Below, piece by piece: positions 43,291 to 55,288 of a stretch of 64,000 nt of DNA; the stretch's first letter is position 1, and the number at the start of each line of letters is the position of its first letter. This stretch comes from Samsoniella hepiali (taxonomy: Eukaryota; Ascomycota; Sordariomycetes; Hypocreales; Cordycipitaceae). Location of the stretch: positions 114,447 to 178,446 of the forward strand of contig LNDK02000039.1 in the NCBI GenBank assembly GCA_001455915.2. Reading direction: 5' to 3'. The notes under the pieces are model-generated. The model ran no database searches. It saw only the letters and a list, made by a program, of their open reading frames with translations, and was not told where the DNA came from. A program made the translations under genes and the position numbers.

Positions 43291-44935
43291 ATGGCAGCAG
43301 TAATTGGCGACTTCGTAACCGACCTCTCTCGATTCCATACCATGATTACCAGCTCGTCGTCGCTGCAACGCAAGTCGCCCCGCTCCCACGAACCTCCTCA
43401 CTACCAACAGTCGCCCGGCCGCGCGCGACAACGGTCGACCTCATCGTCGTCGGCCACCACCAACGTCGCCGCCCCGCCACACCACTCGCCTTCGTCGCGG
43501 CTCGCCTCGTCGCCCTCGTCGTCCACCCGTCGAGATTCCGCCGCCTCCCACCGCCTCCCCAAGGCGCCCGTCGCCCTCGCTTCCCCCGCGTCGTCGGCTC
43601 GCAACCTCCAGTTTTCTCCTTCCTCTCGCGCCGGGCCCGCCAGGTTTCCCTCGCCCCCGCCGTCCTCGTCCCCCGCCGCTGTCGTCCCCCCGCCACCCCC
43701 GGCAGATGATGCCAACTTTGCGTCTATGGATGCCATCAAGAGAGATGACGTCTCTGCGACTCGCTTCAACCCTTCCGCTCTAGCTGCCGACCCCCGACAG
43801 CAGCAACCCTCACCGCCCACCGACGACTACCGCCTCCAGGCCACCTCGGCCGGCCCAGCCTCTGCCCCGCGCGCCGCTGGGCCTCTGGCGCCCCCCGTCG
43901 ATGCTCCTACCGCGCAGACCGTCGTCCATGTCCGCGACCTCGCCCACATCACCACCCTCGTCCAGGAGGGCATCCTCGGTGGAGCTGCCACCGGCCCCTC
44001 GACCGGCCAGACCAAGTACGAGATTAGCGCCATGCCCATCAACGACGTCATTGACATGGTCGCCGCCCTGCTCACCAAAATAACCACGACCAACGACTTG
44101 CAGCACGATGCCATGCAGCGCAACGTCGCCCACCAGCAGCAGGCCAACCAGAACCACGACGCCGCCGGCGCCCACATGAGCCCCCTCAGCCACTCCGTCC
44201 TCGCCTTTCACGGCAAAAATGTCCCTGCCATTTCCATCCTCAGCTACCTCGGTAGAATACATAAATACTGCCCAACCACTTATGAAGTGTTTTTGAGCTT
44301 GCTCGTGTACTTTGACCGCATGACGGAGCGCGTCAACGATAGAGTCGTCAAGACGGAGCGTGCCCGTCAAAGGGCCGCCTCCCTGTCGCAATCATACCCG
44401 TCCCATTCCCGCTCTGCCTCGCGGCAGGTGGACACCACTATGCGTGATACCACCGCGCCGCCCGCCGACAACTCGGACGAGACGGACTCTGACCTGGCCG
44501 ACGATGACGACGACGAGGATGATGCCATGGTGGATTCCCCTACGGCGCGCGAAGAGCGCGCCAAGCCGTTTACGCCAGAGGAACGTCCTGTTGCGAGCCC
44601 GGCCACCTATTTTGTCGTCGACAGCTTCAACATTCACCGTCTCATCATTTCTGGCGTCACTTGCGCTAGCAAGTTTTTCTCAGACGTCTTTTACACCAAC
44701 TCGCGATATGCCAAGGTATGCACCGGTGGTCCCTATCTTCATTCCCACGTCACTAATTCAATTCTTCCAGGTTGGTGGTCTGCCTCTTGCCGAGCTCAAC
44801 CATCTCGAGCTCCAGTTCCTCGTCCTCAACGACTTTCGGCTGGCCATTCCCGTCGAGGAGCTCGAGGGCTACGCCACGATGCTGGTAGAATTCTATGCCC
44901 GTGAGGTCGTGGCCAAGGGTGTTGGCATTAAATAA
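43291..44935 (+). CDS. Pho80-like cyclin (PREG / nuc-1 negative regulator type)
   Basis: Regulatory cyclin for a Pho85-type kinase; in Neurospora PREG represses the phosphate activator NUC-1. Exons 43291-44715 and 44771-44935, phase 0 (529 residues). The first about 240 residues are a Ser/Pro/Arg-rich, probably disordered region. The cyclin box starts near 250 (NDVIDMVAALLTKITTTNDL), continues with FHGKNVPAISILSYLGRIHK, YCPTTYEVFLSLLVYFDRMT, is interrupted by an acidic insert (about 360-435, including SDLADDDDDEDDAM), and resumes with YFVVDSFNIHRLIISGVTCA, SKFFSDVFYTNSRYAK and VGGLPLAELNHLELQFLVLN. Start 43291 (MAAVIGDFVTDL) was preferred; the frame is open further upstream but that sequence looks like leader. 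Another ATG at 43286 is out of frame. Whether this is the true phosphate-pathway PREG or a paralogous PCL is not settled by sequence alone. Confidence 0.9.
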
Positions 44936-44992
44936 GCCGGCCCCTCTTTCGATTTTCAAACTACAGAAAGAAGAAGACATGATGATGCAGAT

Positions 44993-45014
44993 ACACACAC
45001 ACACACACACACAC
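44993..45014 (+). repeat. (AC)n microsatellite in cyclin 3' flank
   Basis: Perfect AC run about 60 bp after the cyclin stop codon. Confidence 0.85.
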
Positions 45015-45644
45015 CACGCATGTTTTATAATACACATTTTTTTCGGAATCTGGGGGAACATGGGGTAAGGAGGGAAAGCTCATTTTTAGAAAGTCGCGGC
45101 TTGGGACAGAAAAAAACACACGTCATGGGCAACGGACACACGGCCTGCGCAAACAAACCCAAATTATACTTTACAGGAGGTCGAATCACGCAGATTCATG
45201 GCATCGGCGTTGGGGTCTTATTTTCGGTTCTTGTTTTTCTTGCGGGATTTTGATTGTTGCGATATTCGAATCCGTGAGCTTTTTTTTTTTGGAGGCGATC
45301 ATAGTACATAGAGCTGATGCATTACGATTATTCACCTAACAGTCTGTCGCCCAGTGATGCCCGTGTCTCAGTCTGAGGTGATGCTTCATACAGTGGTGGA
45401 TGGCAGGATGCCGGCCTTGCTCCTGGCGGCCAAGATGCTTGCTAGCTGATGTCGCGGTGGAATGGCACGCAAGATGAAGCTTCGTCCGCACCAGGTGTAG
45501 TACACATCTCCAACGCAAGGCCGTGTACCAAAGCAAGGTTACTCTAGCCCAAGTTTTAGTTGCTGAATCACACTCGCTGGCTTTGTATAGCCTGCTGAAG
45601 GAACGGGGGTGTGTGTGAGGAGTACAGCACCGGCGCAGCGTAGG

Positions 45645-45715
45645 TGAGCAAGTTTTTCTTGAAGGGGGGTGTGGCGGATGAGCAAGTTTTTCTCAGACTA
45701 CAAGGGGGCGTGTAC
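45645..45715 (+). repeat. Imperfect direct repeat, about 34 bp, two copies
   Basis: Two copies, each starting TGAGCAAGTTTTTCT and running into a G-rich stretch, start at 45645 and 45679. The second copy shares an 18-base identical string (AGCAAGTTTTTCTCAGAC, 45681-45698) with cyclin coding sequence at 44668-44685. Confidence 0.7.
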
Positions 45716-46175
45716 ACACTGATGCGCAAACGGCTTTTTTTACGACGGGCCGTTGAAACGAACCTTGTTGTGCTAGTAATGCGTCTGTAAGTGGTTAAAA
45801 GTAAGACCAGATGGCAGCTGCCCCGATCGGAAAGCGAGCCGAAATCGTGGGGGTAGATATTTGGACGACATGTCGCATCACGACCTCACTTGGCCACCCG
45901 TCACCGACACCCCCAACATACACAGTCTGCAATAAGCAAGCGGACTAGCCTCGGTAATACACAGTTTCTTTTAATTTCATCTCTATATTAATTACTTGCA
46001 CAGGAAGTCTAGTTTTATTCACACAGGGGACCAGTCAGGTTGTACACGAATAATCATTATTATTACCACACAAACTCTACATCGTCTACCTGTAGAAGCC
46101 CTTTCCCCCCAACCTATGCTTCCCCTTTTCTTCCAAATACAACATCTTTCTTTCTTCTCTCCCATTTTTCTCCGT

Positions 46176-47014
46176 CTACAGCATCAGCGCGGCGACACCG
46201 CCCGCGGCAGCGAGCACACCCGCCACCGAGGCCTTGAAGCCCGCGGCCGCGGCCGGCTTGGCCGTGCTGCTCGGCGTCGACGAAGCGGCGCCGCTGCCGC
46301 TCGTGCTGGACGCAGCCGCGCTGGATGTCTTGCTGCCGCTGCCGCCGGTGGTGGTGGTGCTCATGGCCGAGCCGGACGTCATGCTGCCCGACATGGAGCT
46401 GGCAGAAGAAGACGCCATGCTGCCCGAGGTCATGCTGCCCGACGAGCCGCTCATGACGGTGCCGCCGGTGACCTGCTTCGGGGAGACATTCTCCGAGGCC
46501 TTGGCCGCGTCGTCCTTGTACTTGTCGAGGCCGGCCTTGTCGCCGTTGACGACGGCGGCCATGCCCTCCTGGCAGTGCTGGCCCGAGGAGCAGTAAATGT
46601 ACATGGCGTCTGTCGAGTTGACCATGACCTCGAACGTGGAGGACTATATTTTACCATCATTAGCTTTTTTCCCCCTCCCCTTTTGAACTATCCTCGTTGA
46701 TAAAGATTCCGCCGCCCCACGTCGAGCGAAGCGAGGAAAAAAAAAGAAAAAAAACTTACGGCTTCGCCGTTGGAGGTGGGGATGAAGCCCGAGTAAAACA
46801 TGCCAGAGTCGGCGGGCATGCACGCCTTGTCCTTGGTGCCGAGCACGACGCTGTGCCTTTGCGGGTAAAAGTGGAAGGAGAGCGTGTCGCCCTTGGCGGC
46901 CGTGATCACGTCGGGGCTGAAGCTGAGGCCGTCCTTGCCGACGTCGACGCGGACCGTCTTGGCCGAGGCGGAGGCGACGAGGGCGGCGGCGGGGAGGATG
47001 GTGTTGACGCGCAT
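46176..47014 (-). CDS. Secreted Ser-rich cupredoxin with GPI-anchor signal
   Basis: Small blue-copper-like domain on the cell surface; function of this fungal extracellular serine-rich group is not established. Exons 46760-47014 and 46176-46643, phase 0 (240 residues). Signal peptide MRVNTILPAAALVASASA, then a plastocyanin-like beta sandwich: VRVDVGKDGLSFSPDVITA, AKGDTLSFHFYPQRHSVV and YIYCSSGQHCQEGM. A complete type-1 copper ligand set can be proposed: His54, Cys103, His108 and Met113. After about residue 145 comes a Ser/Gly/Thr/Met-rich linker (SGSMTSGSMASSSASSMSGS) and a C-terminal hydrophobic stretch SVAGVLAAAGGVAALML, typical of a GPI signal. The 116-bp intron contains a run of A/T. Next gene on the same strand is a tyrosinase, also a copper protein. 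Confidence 0.9.
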
Positions 47015-48568
47015 TGTAACGTTGTGAGAAGTAGTAATTGGGTGTGGAAGAGGTTTGGTAAGGAAGATAGACGGCAGAGGGATATCAATTGGTTTGGTGT
47101 ATAGATGGAATCTCGGAGAATGGGGGCAGGGCAGAGCAGAAATGGGATGGGCTTCTTCTCTTTATACACTAGACAGAGTAACTACTTCCCGCGGGGCAAT
47201 CCTAAACAGATACGTCTCAAGCAGACACTCCTGCAGCAGTCACACACATTGCACAGCACTAATGAAAAAGGTCCGGCTCTGGGGTCTGGCCGACAAGCCG
47301 TCAACACACCTGGGGGGTGTGTACCTGCGCCCCCTTGCCGGTCTGGTCTGCCAAATGGACCTTACAAAAGACGAAACACAAATGCCTTTGGGGAATTGTC
47401 TCCTAGAGCTAAACCGGTTGGGATGGAAGCTAGCTTTTGGATGATGACGGGAGTGGGATGAGCGCTGACTCGTAGTTGGTCGCTTCATCGCCTTCTCCCC
47501 CACACGGGGGAATCGGACACCTACAAACTTGGGTCTTGATTGATGACTTTTTGATTGTTCCTGTCGGGCTTCGCAGAGTGCCTGTAGTTTCTTTTTCTAA
47601 GATTGCCCTTTGGAATCGATGAGGTCAGCGTCCGGGTCTAGCATGAACTAACCATGCGGCTTCGTCTCTTTTTGTTTCTTGTTGCTGCCCTCTGGGGTGC
47701 TCGGGAGTGTGACGATCCGTTTAGTGGCAAAAAGGTTGGGGATTGCCACAGCTCAAGCTAGTTAGCTCTTTGCCTGCCAGTTGTAGCCGGCGTTGTCCTC
47801 TGCAATTTCTTTCAGTCAAAGAAGAGAGAAACCCGACTTTGGTTTCGGTTATTTTCGTGCTGTTTGATGCTCGCTCCGTGTCGCGGACTTTCCAGAGAAT
47901 AGCCTGCACAACTCAATCCTCCGTCCAAGCAGCGAATCTCCAGCCCTGTTTCTTTTCACCCCCCCAGCTCAAAATAGAGCAAAGACGGCAAGCACGGCAG
48001 TAGCACCAGTCAGGGCGCTAAACCGCCTGAGACAGGGACGGCGCGGAACCTCTGTCTGCCGAGTCCTCCACTGCGGTCGATCGCCTCCGGAGACATCAAA
48101 CTGGCCGCCTCGTACTTTTTGGGGTGCTCCAGAGGATTACCGATGCGCTTTGGAGCCTAGAGTCCGGACAATAGAATCGACTCTGTCGACATGCTGAGCG
48201 AATGAGGCTGTGCCAAAAAGCTGGCCGCTCTCCATAATAGCAGCTTCCCTCGTTGTATTTGGACCTGATGAAAACATGTAAGCAAGCAGCCGACAGCCCG
48301 ATCGCTGAAACTCGCCGCACCGTCGTCTCGTCTCACAACCGGCCGCCTCAAACAATCACAGCAGCCCAATTCAAACAATAAACATCCATTGGCAGACTCT
48401 AACAGGTACTCAAACATAACTACCACATGGCTTGTAATAATGCCAATGCCTCCAACAAAATACATGCCCTGGCTGTCGCCAATAACTGCCACCATATCAA
48501 AATTGCGATAATACATCTAGCCTAAAGTATGCAACCAAAATCATCTGTTGTAACGCGATGCCTGGCGT
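47015..48568. other. Intergenic, cupredoxin promoter and tyrosinase 3' flank
   Basis: No gene seen; one 119-codon minus-strand frame at 48157-48516 has no recognisable motif and overlaps the probable 3' untranslated region of the tyrosinase. Confidence 0.5.
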
Positions 48569-50598
48569 CTATGATGCTTCGTCGCGCCACATTGTCCACT
48601 CCGCTGTAGACTCGCCCCATGTAGGGAGTTCGACCTCGCTCTTTGGGACCTTGACACTAGTGCTGGTAATTTCGATATGCAGGCCTTCGACACGCGCCAA
48701 CTCAATCACACTGTCGTTGTGGCTGCGCACCCTGACCTCCAATGTGCGCTGAAGAAAAGGTGTGACACAACTTGAATCCAAGTTGGGCAAGGCCCCAGTC
48801 GCGACGAGTTTCATGAGCGCAGACGTTAGTGGTAACGTGCCTGATATTTTTGACTGTGATCCTGTGGATCGATTCATCGCAAAAATGGCGACAGTGCCAA
48901 TTTGATTCGGCGACAACGCCCAGTCTGTCGGGTTGTCGGCCGGTGCGCCGATAAAGAAATGGACGTCAAACACCCCTTCCAAGGCTTCAACATTGACTTG
49001 GACATTGGCAATCCATTCCGTGTACTCGCCCGCCTTGACAATCTTGTCGACAGGAGGGTCAGCGGCTGTCAGCCTAATATTTGGCATATCGTTCGATGCC
49101 TTTGTGCTCCAAGGTTTGCCCGTGCTTTCCAATGCAGTAACCCTGAGCTGTGAATCCTTTGCGGCGAGTCCTGCTGGACTGGATGTGCCATACCAGCTGT
49201 TGATTTTGCGCACAAGCGACTGCTGTAGGGCAACTCTATCGCCGACGTGCAGATGTGTGTCAGTGTACGTATATCCAAACACCTCTGTCGTTCGCGACGT
49301 GTCTGAAGTCCAAAAGGTATCTTGTGAAGCATAAAACGGAATCAATGGACTGGTGGAATCCTGGATCGTTCCTTTTGGCGCCGTGTAGCTTGTCTCGCCG
49401 TTTGCCATTGGTTGAATCCACGCATTCGGATTCAGCACTTGCCAGATTGACACAAGACGATCTACCATTGTGTGATGCAAAAAGAAGAGGGGGTCAAATG
49501 ACGACAGCGGAACATAGGTCATGCGGCCTTTCAAGCCTCCATACAAGTGAATCACGTCGTGGATAGACTCGAGGGAGTCGAGATTGGACGCTTTTTGAGA
49601 TGCTGCCCATGCCTTGTTGCTAAAGGCATTATATTCATGATAATTCGAGAATATGATATAGAGTCGCTGCTGTAGTTCGGGCAGTTTCGACAGGAGCGCG
49701 GCGCTGACCTGGAAATTTTCTGAAGGTGGTGCAGTGTCGCTGACGCTCATGTTCGGAGCTCGCTTGGTCTCGTTCCATTTTTTGAGCTAGGCAGTCAGTG
49801 TCTGTTCTCGATGCAGAGTGAACAGACTTACTGGGTTCCAGATAAAGGCATCTTCATCCAGAGGATGGAACATGTACGAGAAGAGCGGGTTGCGAATGTG
49901 CTGCGCCCCGTTTGGCCCATACTGTATAATCACTGGGCTCCAGAAGGAGTCTGGAAGATGCGTCTCACCAGGCGGAGCCGGTAAGCTCCAATCCCAGTAT
50001 GGAATACGGAATCGGGAGGCAGCTTGCTGGTACAAGTTTCTCTCCGTCGGGTTGGTGAACAGACTGGCAATGGCATTTGCCAGTTTGAACATTTGTTGCT
50101 ACAAATGTTAGCCATGTCCAAACTAGGCCACAGCGTGCATACCTCATAGAGTGCTAGGTAGGGCCGGTGCCACGTCGGAAATAAGACTGAGCTGTGCGTG
50201 CAGTAGCCTGACTGACTTGCTCCAGGCGCCGGTAGGACGCCGTTCCACGGTTGGAAGGGAACGCCATGTATACCTACGAGTGTTAGTGGGAGCAGAAGAC
50301 TTGGATGAGCCGTCTTACCTGCAACTTGGTACCACGACAGCGACTGGTCCTGACTGACGGACTGAAACATACTCAGCGCCAGAATGTACAGATCCCACAT
50401 GTAGCCGTCCTTTCTCATGTCGCGAATCTCGGGCCTGATAGGCGTGCTTCCGTTAGAAGCCAAGGGTAGTTTGCCGACGATAATCTTGACCGAGGGATCC
50501 TGTCTGCGAACGAGCTTGTCTATATCAATGCCATAGTCATACGACTGCGCTGTGGAGGCCACCACGCCAGCAAGCGCGAGCAGCAGTGCCAAAAGCAT
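48569..50598 (-). CDS. Secreted tyrosinase (type-3 copper monophenol oxidase)
   Basis: Oxidises monophenols to o-quinones, feeding melanin-type pigments. Exons 50319-50598, 50143-50273, 49832-50098 and 48569-49786 total 1,896 nt (631 residues); introns are only 44-46 bp. Signal peptide MLLALLLALAGVVASTAQ. CuA ligands: His96 (GIHGVP), His120 (YCTH) and His129 (TWHRPYLALYE); Cys118 two residues before His120 fits the Cys-His thioether bridge of fungal tyrosinases. CuB ligands: His302 and His306 (SIHDVIHLYGG) and His330 (FDPLFFLHHTMVDR). The conserved FGYTYTDT follows near 400, after which a C-terminal domain of about 200 residues may keep the enzyme latent until cleaved. The signal peptide differs from the cytosolic tyrosinases of some fungi. 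The neighbouring cupredoxin might share copper handling (inference). Confidence 0.95.
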
Positions 50599-51542
50599 GT
50601 TGAAGGGTTCAAGCCCGGGTTGACAATTGAAATTGAAAGAAAAAAGGTTGAAAAGATGAAGAGCGTGTGTTCTGTCGCCCGGCCGTTTGTGTTGTGTAAG
50701 TGGAAGAGACAGTCTTGAGTATGCGAATATCGACTAGAATAGTTCGATGACGGGATATCATAGACGAAGTGTGTTAGTGTGTCGCTTCCTGGAGAAGAGA
50801 ACAGCCGTCTGCTTTTAACTTCGCAGTCAAGAGGAGAGCAAGACGAATGGTCGGCAGGAGTCGGTGGCGTTTGTATCGCGTGATAACCAGAAAATGATGG
50901 AATTTGTGTATCCCAAACGAGGGCGGTATTTGAAATGACGAAAACAGAAAGATGAGAAAGGAAAAGAGGAAAAAGGGACGAGGGGATTTGGCAATTTCTG
51001 TTTGCTCTGCAGGAGATGTAGCCGCGTCGTTGGTCACCCGATAAACGCGTCGCGAGCAAGAAGTGCCGTGTTTGGTGCCTGCCAGCTGTCGGCGGACCTC
51101 GGACTGTTTTTGCATGCCCGCTGCACCTCGTTGCGGTTACGCAGTAGGGCTGGGGCGTATTAACCGCTTTCGAGGTAAAGATGCGAATCTCAGCTATATT
51201 GTCTCTTCATCTTGCTGGCTTGTGGCGCCTCGGGCGCAGCGATGCCCGGCTCTTCGCATGAGCTCGCTTGTGTACATACCATTCGTACAACGTCAGCAGG
51301 TATAACATGACCCGTCAGGTCTCTATTCTCACAATCACATGCCGAAATCCAAAAGAAAAGACCTCTTCTTTAACTTGTCATAAATTCACCGCTTAATTTA
51401 TGCTAATGAGTGCGCCCCAAAGGTATACAAACGTCCTCGTGACTCGTGCCTCTTCTGCTCTAGAAACGACAAGACAAACAAAACCATCCACATGATAAAA
51501 CATGATAACCAAACATGATAATTACTTTTCCTTTCCTTGCCA
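50599..51542. other. Tyrosinase promoter / RPA135 3' flank
   Basis: No gene seen. T/C-rich on the coding strand near the tyrosinase start, as expected of a fungal leader. Confidence 0.5.
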
Positions 51543-54500
51543 TTATGCCTTGATAGCCGTAAGGGGCAGCGGCTTGAGAGGTCCTTTACGTGGCTCATCA
51601 TCCTGGTTGATTCTGTACTTGAGCTTGACACCCATAGCGGCCAACTCGACGTCCAGGTACTTGAGGGCACCTGGCACAATGACCTGCGTGGTCTGGTCGC
51701 CGCCGACCCACGAGTGACCCTGGCCATCCTCCCAGATCTCGCCCTGAATCTCCGTCAGGTCGATACCGTCCTCGTCGTTGAGCCTGATGGCGCAGTGGCG
51801 GCAGCGCACCACGCTCGGCGCCTTCTTTCTCGACGGCGCGAATTGCGACACTGTTGGCTGCACAGACAAGAACGAGCCGCACCGACGGCAGATCCACGAC
51901 TTTGTGAAATCGGAGCAGTTGAGCAGACGATCTTGCAGCAAAAATGCCGTACCGTGCGCCAGCAGCGCATCACGTTCCATTTCACCAACACGGATACCAC
52001 CACCACGCTTACGGCCCTTGATCGGCTGGCCAGTGGTCGGCACAATGGGACCTGTCGTACGCACTTGGAACTTATCGTTGACCATGTGACGTAGACGTTG
52101 GTAGTAGACGACACCAATGTAAATATCCGCACCGAGCTCCTCGCCCGTAATACCCGAGTACATGGGCTCATTACCGTGGTAGCTGTAGCCTGCCTTTAGC
52201 AGCTGGTGGCCAAAGTAGTCGGCCGCCGTATGCTCCTCGTTAAACTTGAAAGGCGTCGAGTCTTGCGCGAGACCGTGCAGCGCACCTGCTTTGCCAGCCA
52301 GCGACTCGACAAACATGCCGATGGTCATTCGAGACGGGAAAGCGTGAGGGTTGATGATAACATCAGGTTGCATGCCGGATTCTGAGAAAGGCATATCGAT
52401 GGCCGGCCACTTTTGCGAACAGACACCCTTTTGACCGTGACGAGAAGAAAATTTGTCACCAATAATGGGTGCACGAGGAATGCGGAACTTGATCGAGATG
52501 GTCTGGAGCGGCTCGGAGCCAGTTTCGGCACCAATCAGACGGACTTCCTCGACGAAGCCAGTCTCGCCGTCCTTGTATTTTTCGTAATGCGTAATACCAT
52601 CCAGGTTGACGAGGTCGCCTCGGTAGTCGGGCGTCACTGTGTGCCAAGCGCAGATGACATCGCCCTCCTGAACGAGACGGCCGACATGCGGCAAACCATC
52701 ATCATCCAGCATTCCCTGGTACGACGCGCTAACGTAGCTGTGAGGGGCGAAGCCAAATGCCTTGGTAACACTCTTGCTTGCCTTTGTTCTCGAGTCGTCC
52801 TTCAGTGACACCTTCTTTGTCTTGTAGACAGTGCCGTGACCAAATCCTCTCTCGTGAGCCGACTTGTTTATAATCATGGCGTCGTCCATGTCGTAACCAG
52901 TATATGAAATGACGGCAACGACCACGTTGGTTCCATTGGGGAAGTTGTCAAAGCCATAGTCATTGTGCAGAGGGGCTCGGACAATAGGCGTCTGGCCGGT
53001 CTGCAGGCGGTACGACTTGTTGTCTGTGCGATGTACCAGTGCTGTACCAGGGGTACCCATAGTTTGCTTACCCATCTGACACTGGTACATGTTACGCGGC
53101 GACTGGTTAAAGTCGGAGAATGGAGTCATGTTTGCCAAAATGGATAGAATATTTGTAGGATCAAACTCGACGTGGGTCGATAGGCCGGATTCGACTTCCT
53201 CGGGTACAACAGCAATAGACATGTACGGCTGCTCGTAGGGACCAACCATATCCTCCTTTTGCAGAGGAAGATACTTGACCGGACGAATCATGCGAGAAGG
53301 TGTCGAAGTCATGTAGATACCGGGGTATGAACCACCGGTGGAGGGGGGGACGTAACCAATTTCGAGGTGCAGAGGAACACCACGGCTGCCCTCGACTTTC
53401 CAATGGCGGAGGCAGTCTGCAATACGCAGAGATTCTTTGGGCTGGCACCAGCCGAGGATCTTGCCGTCAAGCATAATGACGACGCTCTCAGCAGTAGAAG
53501 CTGTCGAGGTATCAACAGCGCCAAGCTCGGTGACGAGAGCAGGTACCTTGGAGACATCGATGTGGTCAGTCATGATTTTGCACTTGTGCGCCAAATGGTT
53601 GAGAAGACCACAAGGAGCACCATCAGGAGTGTGAACGGGACACATAAACCCCCACGACTCGGGAAGAAGCTTTCGGACTGCTGTGGTCTTGAGCTGGGCA
53701 AAGAAGGCACCACGATGCACCATGCGGAAGTGGGCAATGAAACGGAGGAAGTTGAGCTTTTCGGCCACGACGGTGAAACCAGCAACCTGCTGAAGATCCA
53801 GACCAGAGGGGCTCACCAGGTTACCAGTGGAGAGGAAGTATTCGAGCGAGTTGCCCAAATTTTCGTTCGCCTTGCGGAAAATGGCCTGCGGGAACTCCTT
53901 GCGGAATTCTTCCGAATGAAACGTAAGCGCAGGGTATCGTCGGAAGTAGTCTCGCAGCGACAGACGAACACCCACTCCGAGGAACTCATCCAGTCTCTCC
54001 TTGAGAATCTGGCCGTACAAGAAACCGCCAAGGAGAATTTCCTGGTTCTGAATCGCATCGGGGTTGTCGACAGCGCACTCGCCAGCGACGAGAGCGTAGA
54101 GCTTGCGGATCATGAACAGGAGCAGTTTGAACTTTTCGCCATCCTGCTTTTCAGTGACGTTGACATTGCCAAGGTGCACCAGGGTGATTCTGCGCAGGAA
54201 CTCAGTACCGACGTCGTAATCAGACATGGTCTCTGGGACACCGAGGACAACTCGGAACTTTTGGCCGAGGTATGCTCGAGTCTCCGACTTGCTGTATAGG
54301 CCGTAGGACTTGTATGTGCGCAGCAGTAGCTCAACACGATCGGTCAAGAAAGTGTTTTCAGTTGCCTTGCTGCCCATGGGACCAATCAGTCCTTCGAAGA
54401 TCTCGCGATCGTTGGTTTCGACCAAAGCCTTCATAATCATGATAACGGGCACGAGGTACTCGTTCTTTCGCCATGAGAAACGGAACGTTACATTACCGTC

Positions 54501-55288
54501 GTTAAGGTAGTGCAGAACGTTGGTTTGTGAAGTTTCGTCGGGACGGACGGAGCGTAGAATCATACCGTACGGGGAGTAACCGGGTCCACGATTTTGGAAG
54601 CTGGGTCGATTGATGGCCATGGGAAAGTTTCGCTTGTTCAGTTGGAGCATACGGATGATTTTTTCGATACCGTTGACGACAAAGTATCCTCCAAGCTCTT
54701 CGGACTCTTCCTTGCGCTGAACTAGCAGAGCAGGCGAGTTATTTTCGAGGTGGCATCGATTCGACTATTCCGTGTTAGCGGCTCGCACGATACCAGACTG
54801 GCTGCAGCAAATCCTACCTTGATCATGACGGGAATCTGGCCCAGATCGCGAACAAACTCGTGAGAGTCGCCGCCATTGATATTGTATTCAAACGTAGCGG
54901 AAAGACGTCCTCGGTACGTGACATGCCGCTCTCTGCATTCGGCCGGGAAGATTTCGCGGTTCTTGGCCATCTTGTTGGAGGGCGGAACTTGAGGTCGGTG
55001 CAGCATGACATTTGTGACGCGAATGTTGAGTTTATTCTTGCCGTCGGGGCCTTTTCTATCGTCACCATCGAAAAAGGTCTTGGTGCCAATATCGGCCATG
55101 GCGTGGTCCAGCAGACCGGGCTTGCCATCATCTCGAAATAAGCCGTTAAAGGACTCGATGTGAGGGTCAACCGCCAATTGGAGGGCGGGGTATGCGGTGT
55201 GATCCTTTGGAGGGTTTCTGAAGAGATTCTCTCTTCTCAGGGTATCATATTGGTGGTTCCAATCGGTCCGTGTCGCCGAGGGAGCCAT
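51543..55288 (-). CDS. RPA135: RNA polymerase I second-largest subunit (RPA135/RPA2)
   Basis: Second-largest catalytic subunit of the nucleolar polymerase that transcribes rDNA. Exons 54818-55288 and 51543-54764, with a 53-bp intron after VMIK; 1,230 residues, close to the yeast protein. Begins MAPSATRTDWNHQYDTLRRE; an in-frame ATG 78 bases upstream (MLFQNYSAF) is possible but lies in leader-like sequence. Visible blocks: protrusion SATFEYNINGG and LGQIPVMIK, EELGGYFVVNGIEKIIRMLQ in the fork area, WGFMCPVHTPDGAPCGLLNH, the active-site SYTGYDMDDAMIINKSAHER, the nucleotide-contacting SSRHGQKGVCSQKW, hybrid-binding GKRKGGG-like GRKRGGGIRVGEMERDAL, and the C-terminal zinc finger C-x2-C (CRRCGS) plus C-x2-C (CRHC). 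KYLDVELAAMGVKLKYRI near the end is the anchor. Pol I identity follows from length and block spelling. Confidence 0.97.

Larger units (their letters stand above)
44936..46175. other. Intergenic between convergent cyclin and cupredoxin genes
   Basis: No gene seen. It includes the (CA)n run 44993-45014 in the probable cyclin 3' untranslated region, and two imperfect direct repeats beginning AGCAAGTTTTTCT at 45647 and 45681. Confidence 0.5.

Noticed and set aside
50605..50625. tRNA B-box-like GGGTTCAAGCCC
   Set aside because: The flanks do not form a T-arm or acceptor stem, no A-box upstream, and it sits directly before the tyrosinase start codon.
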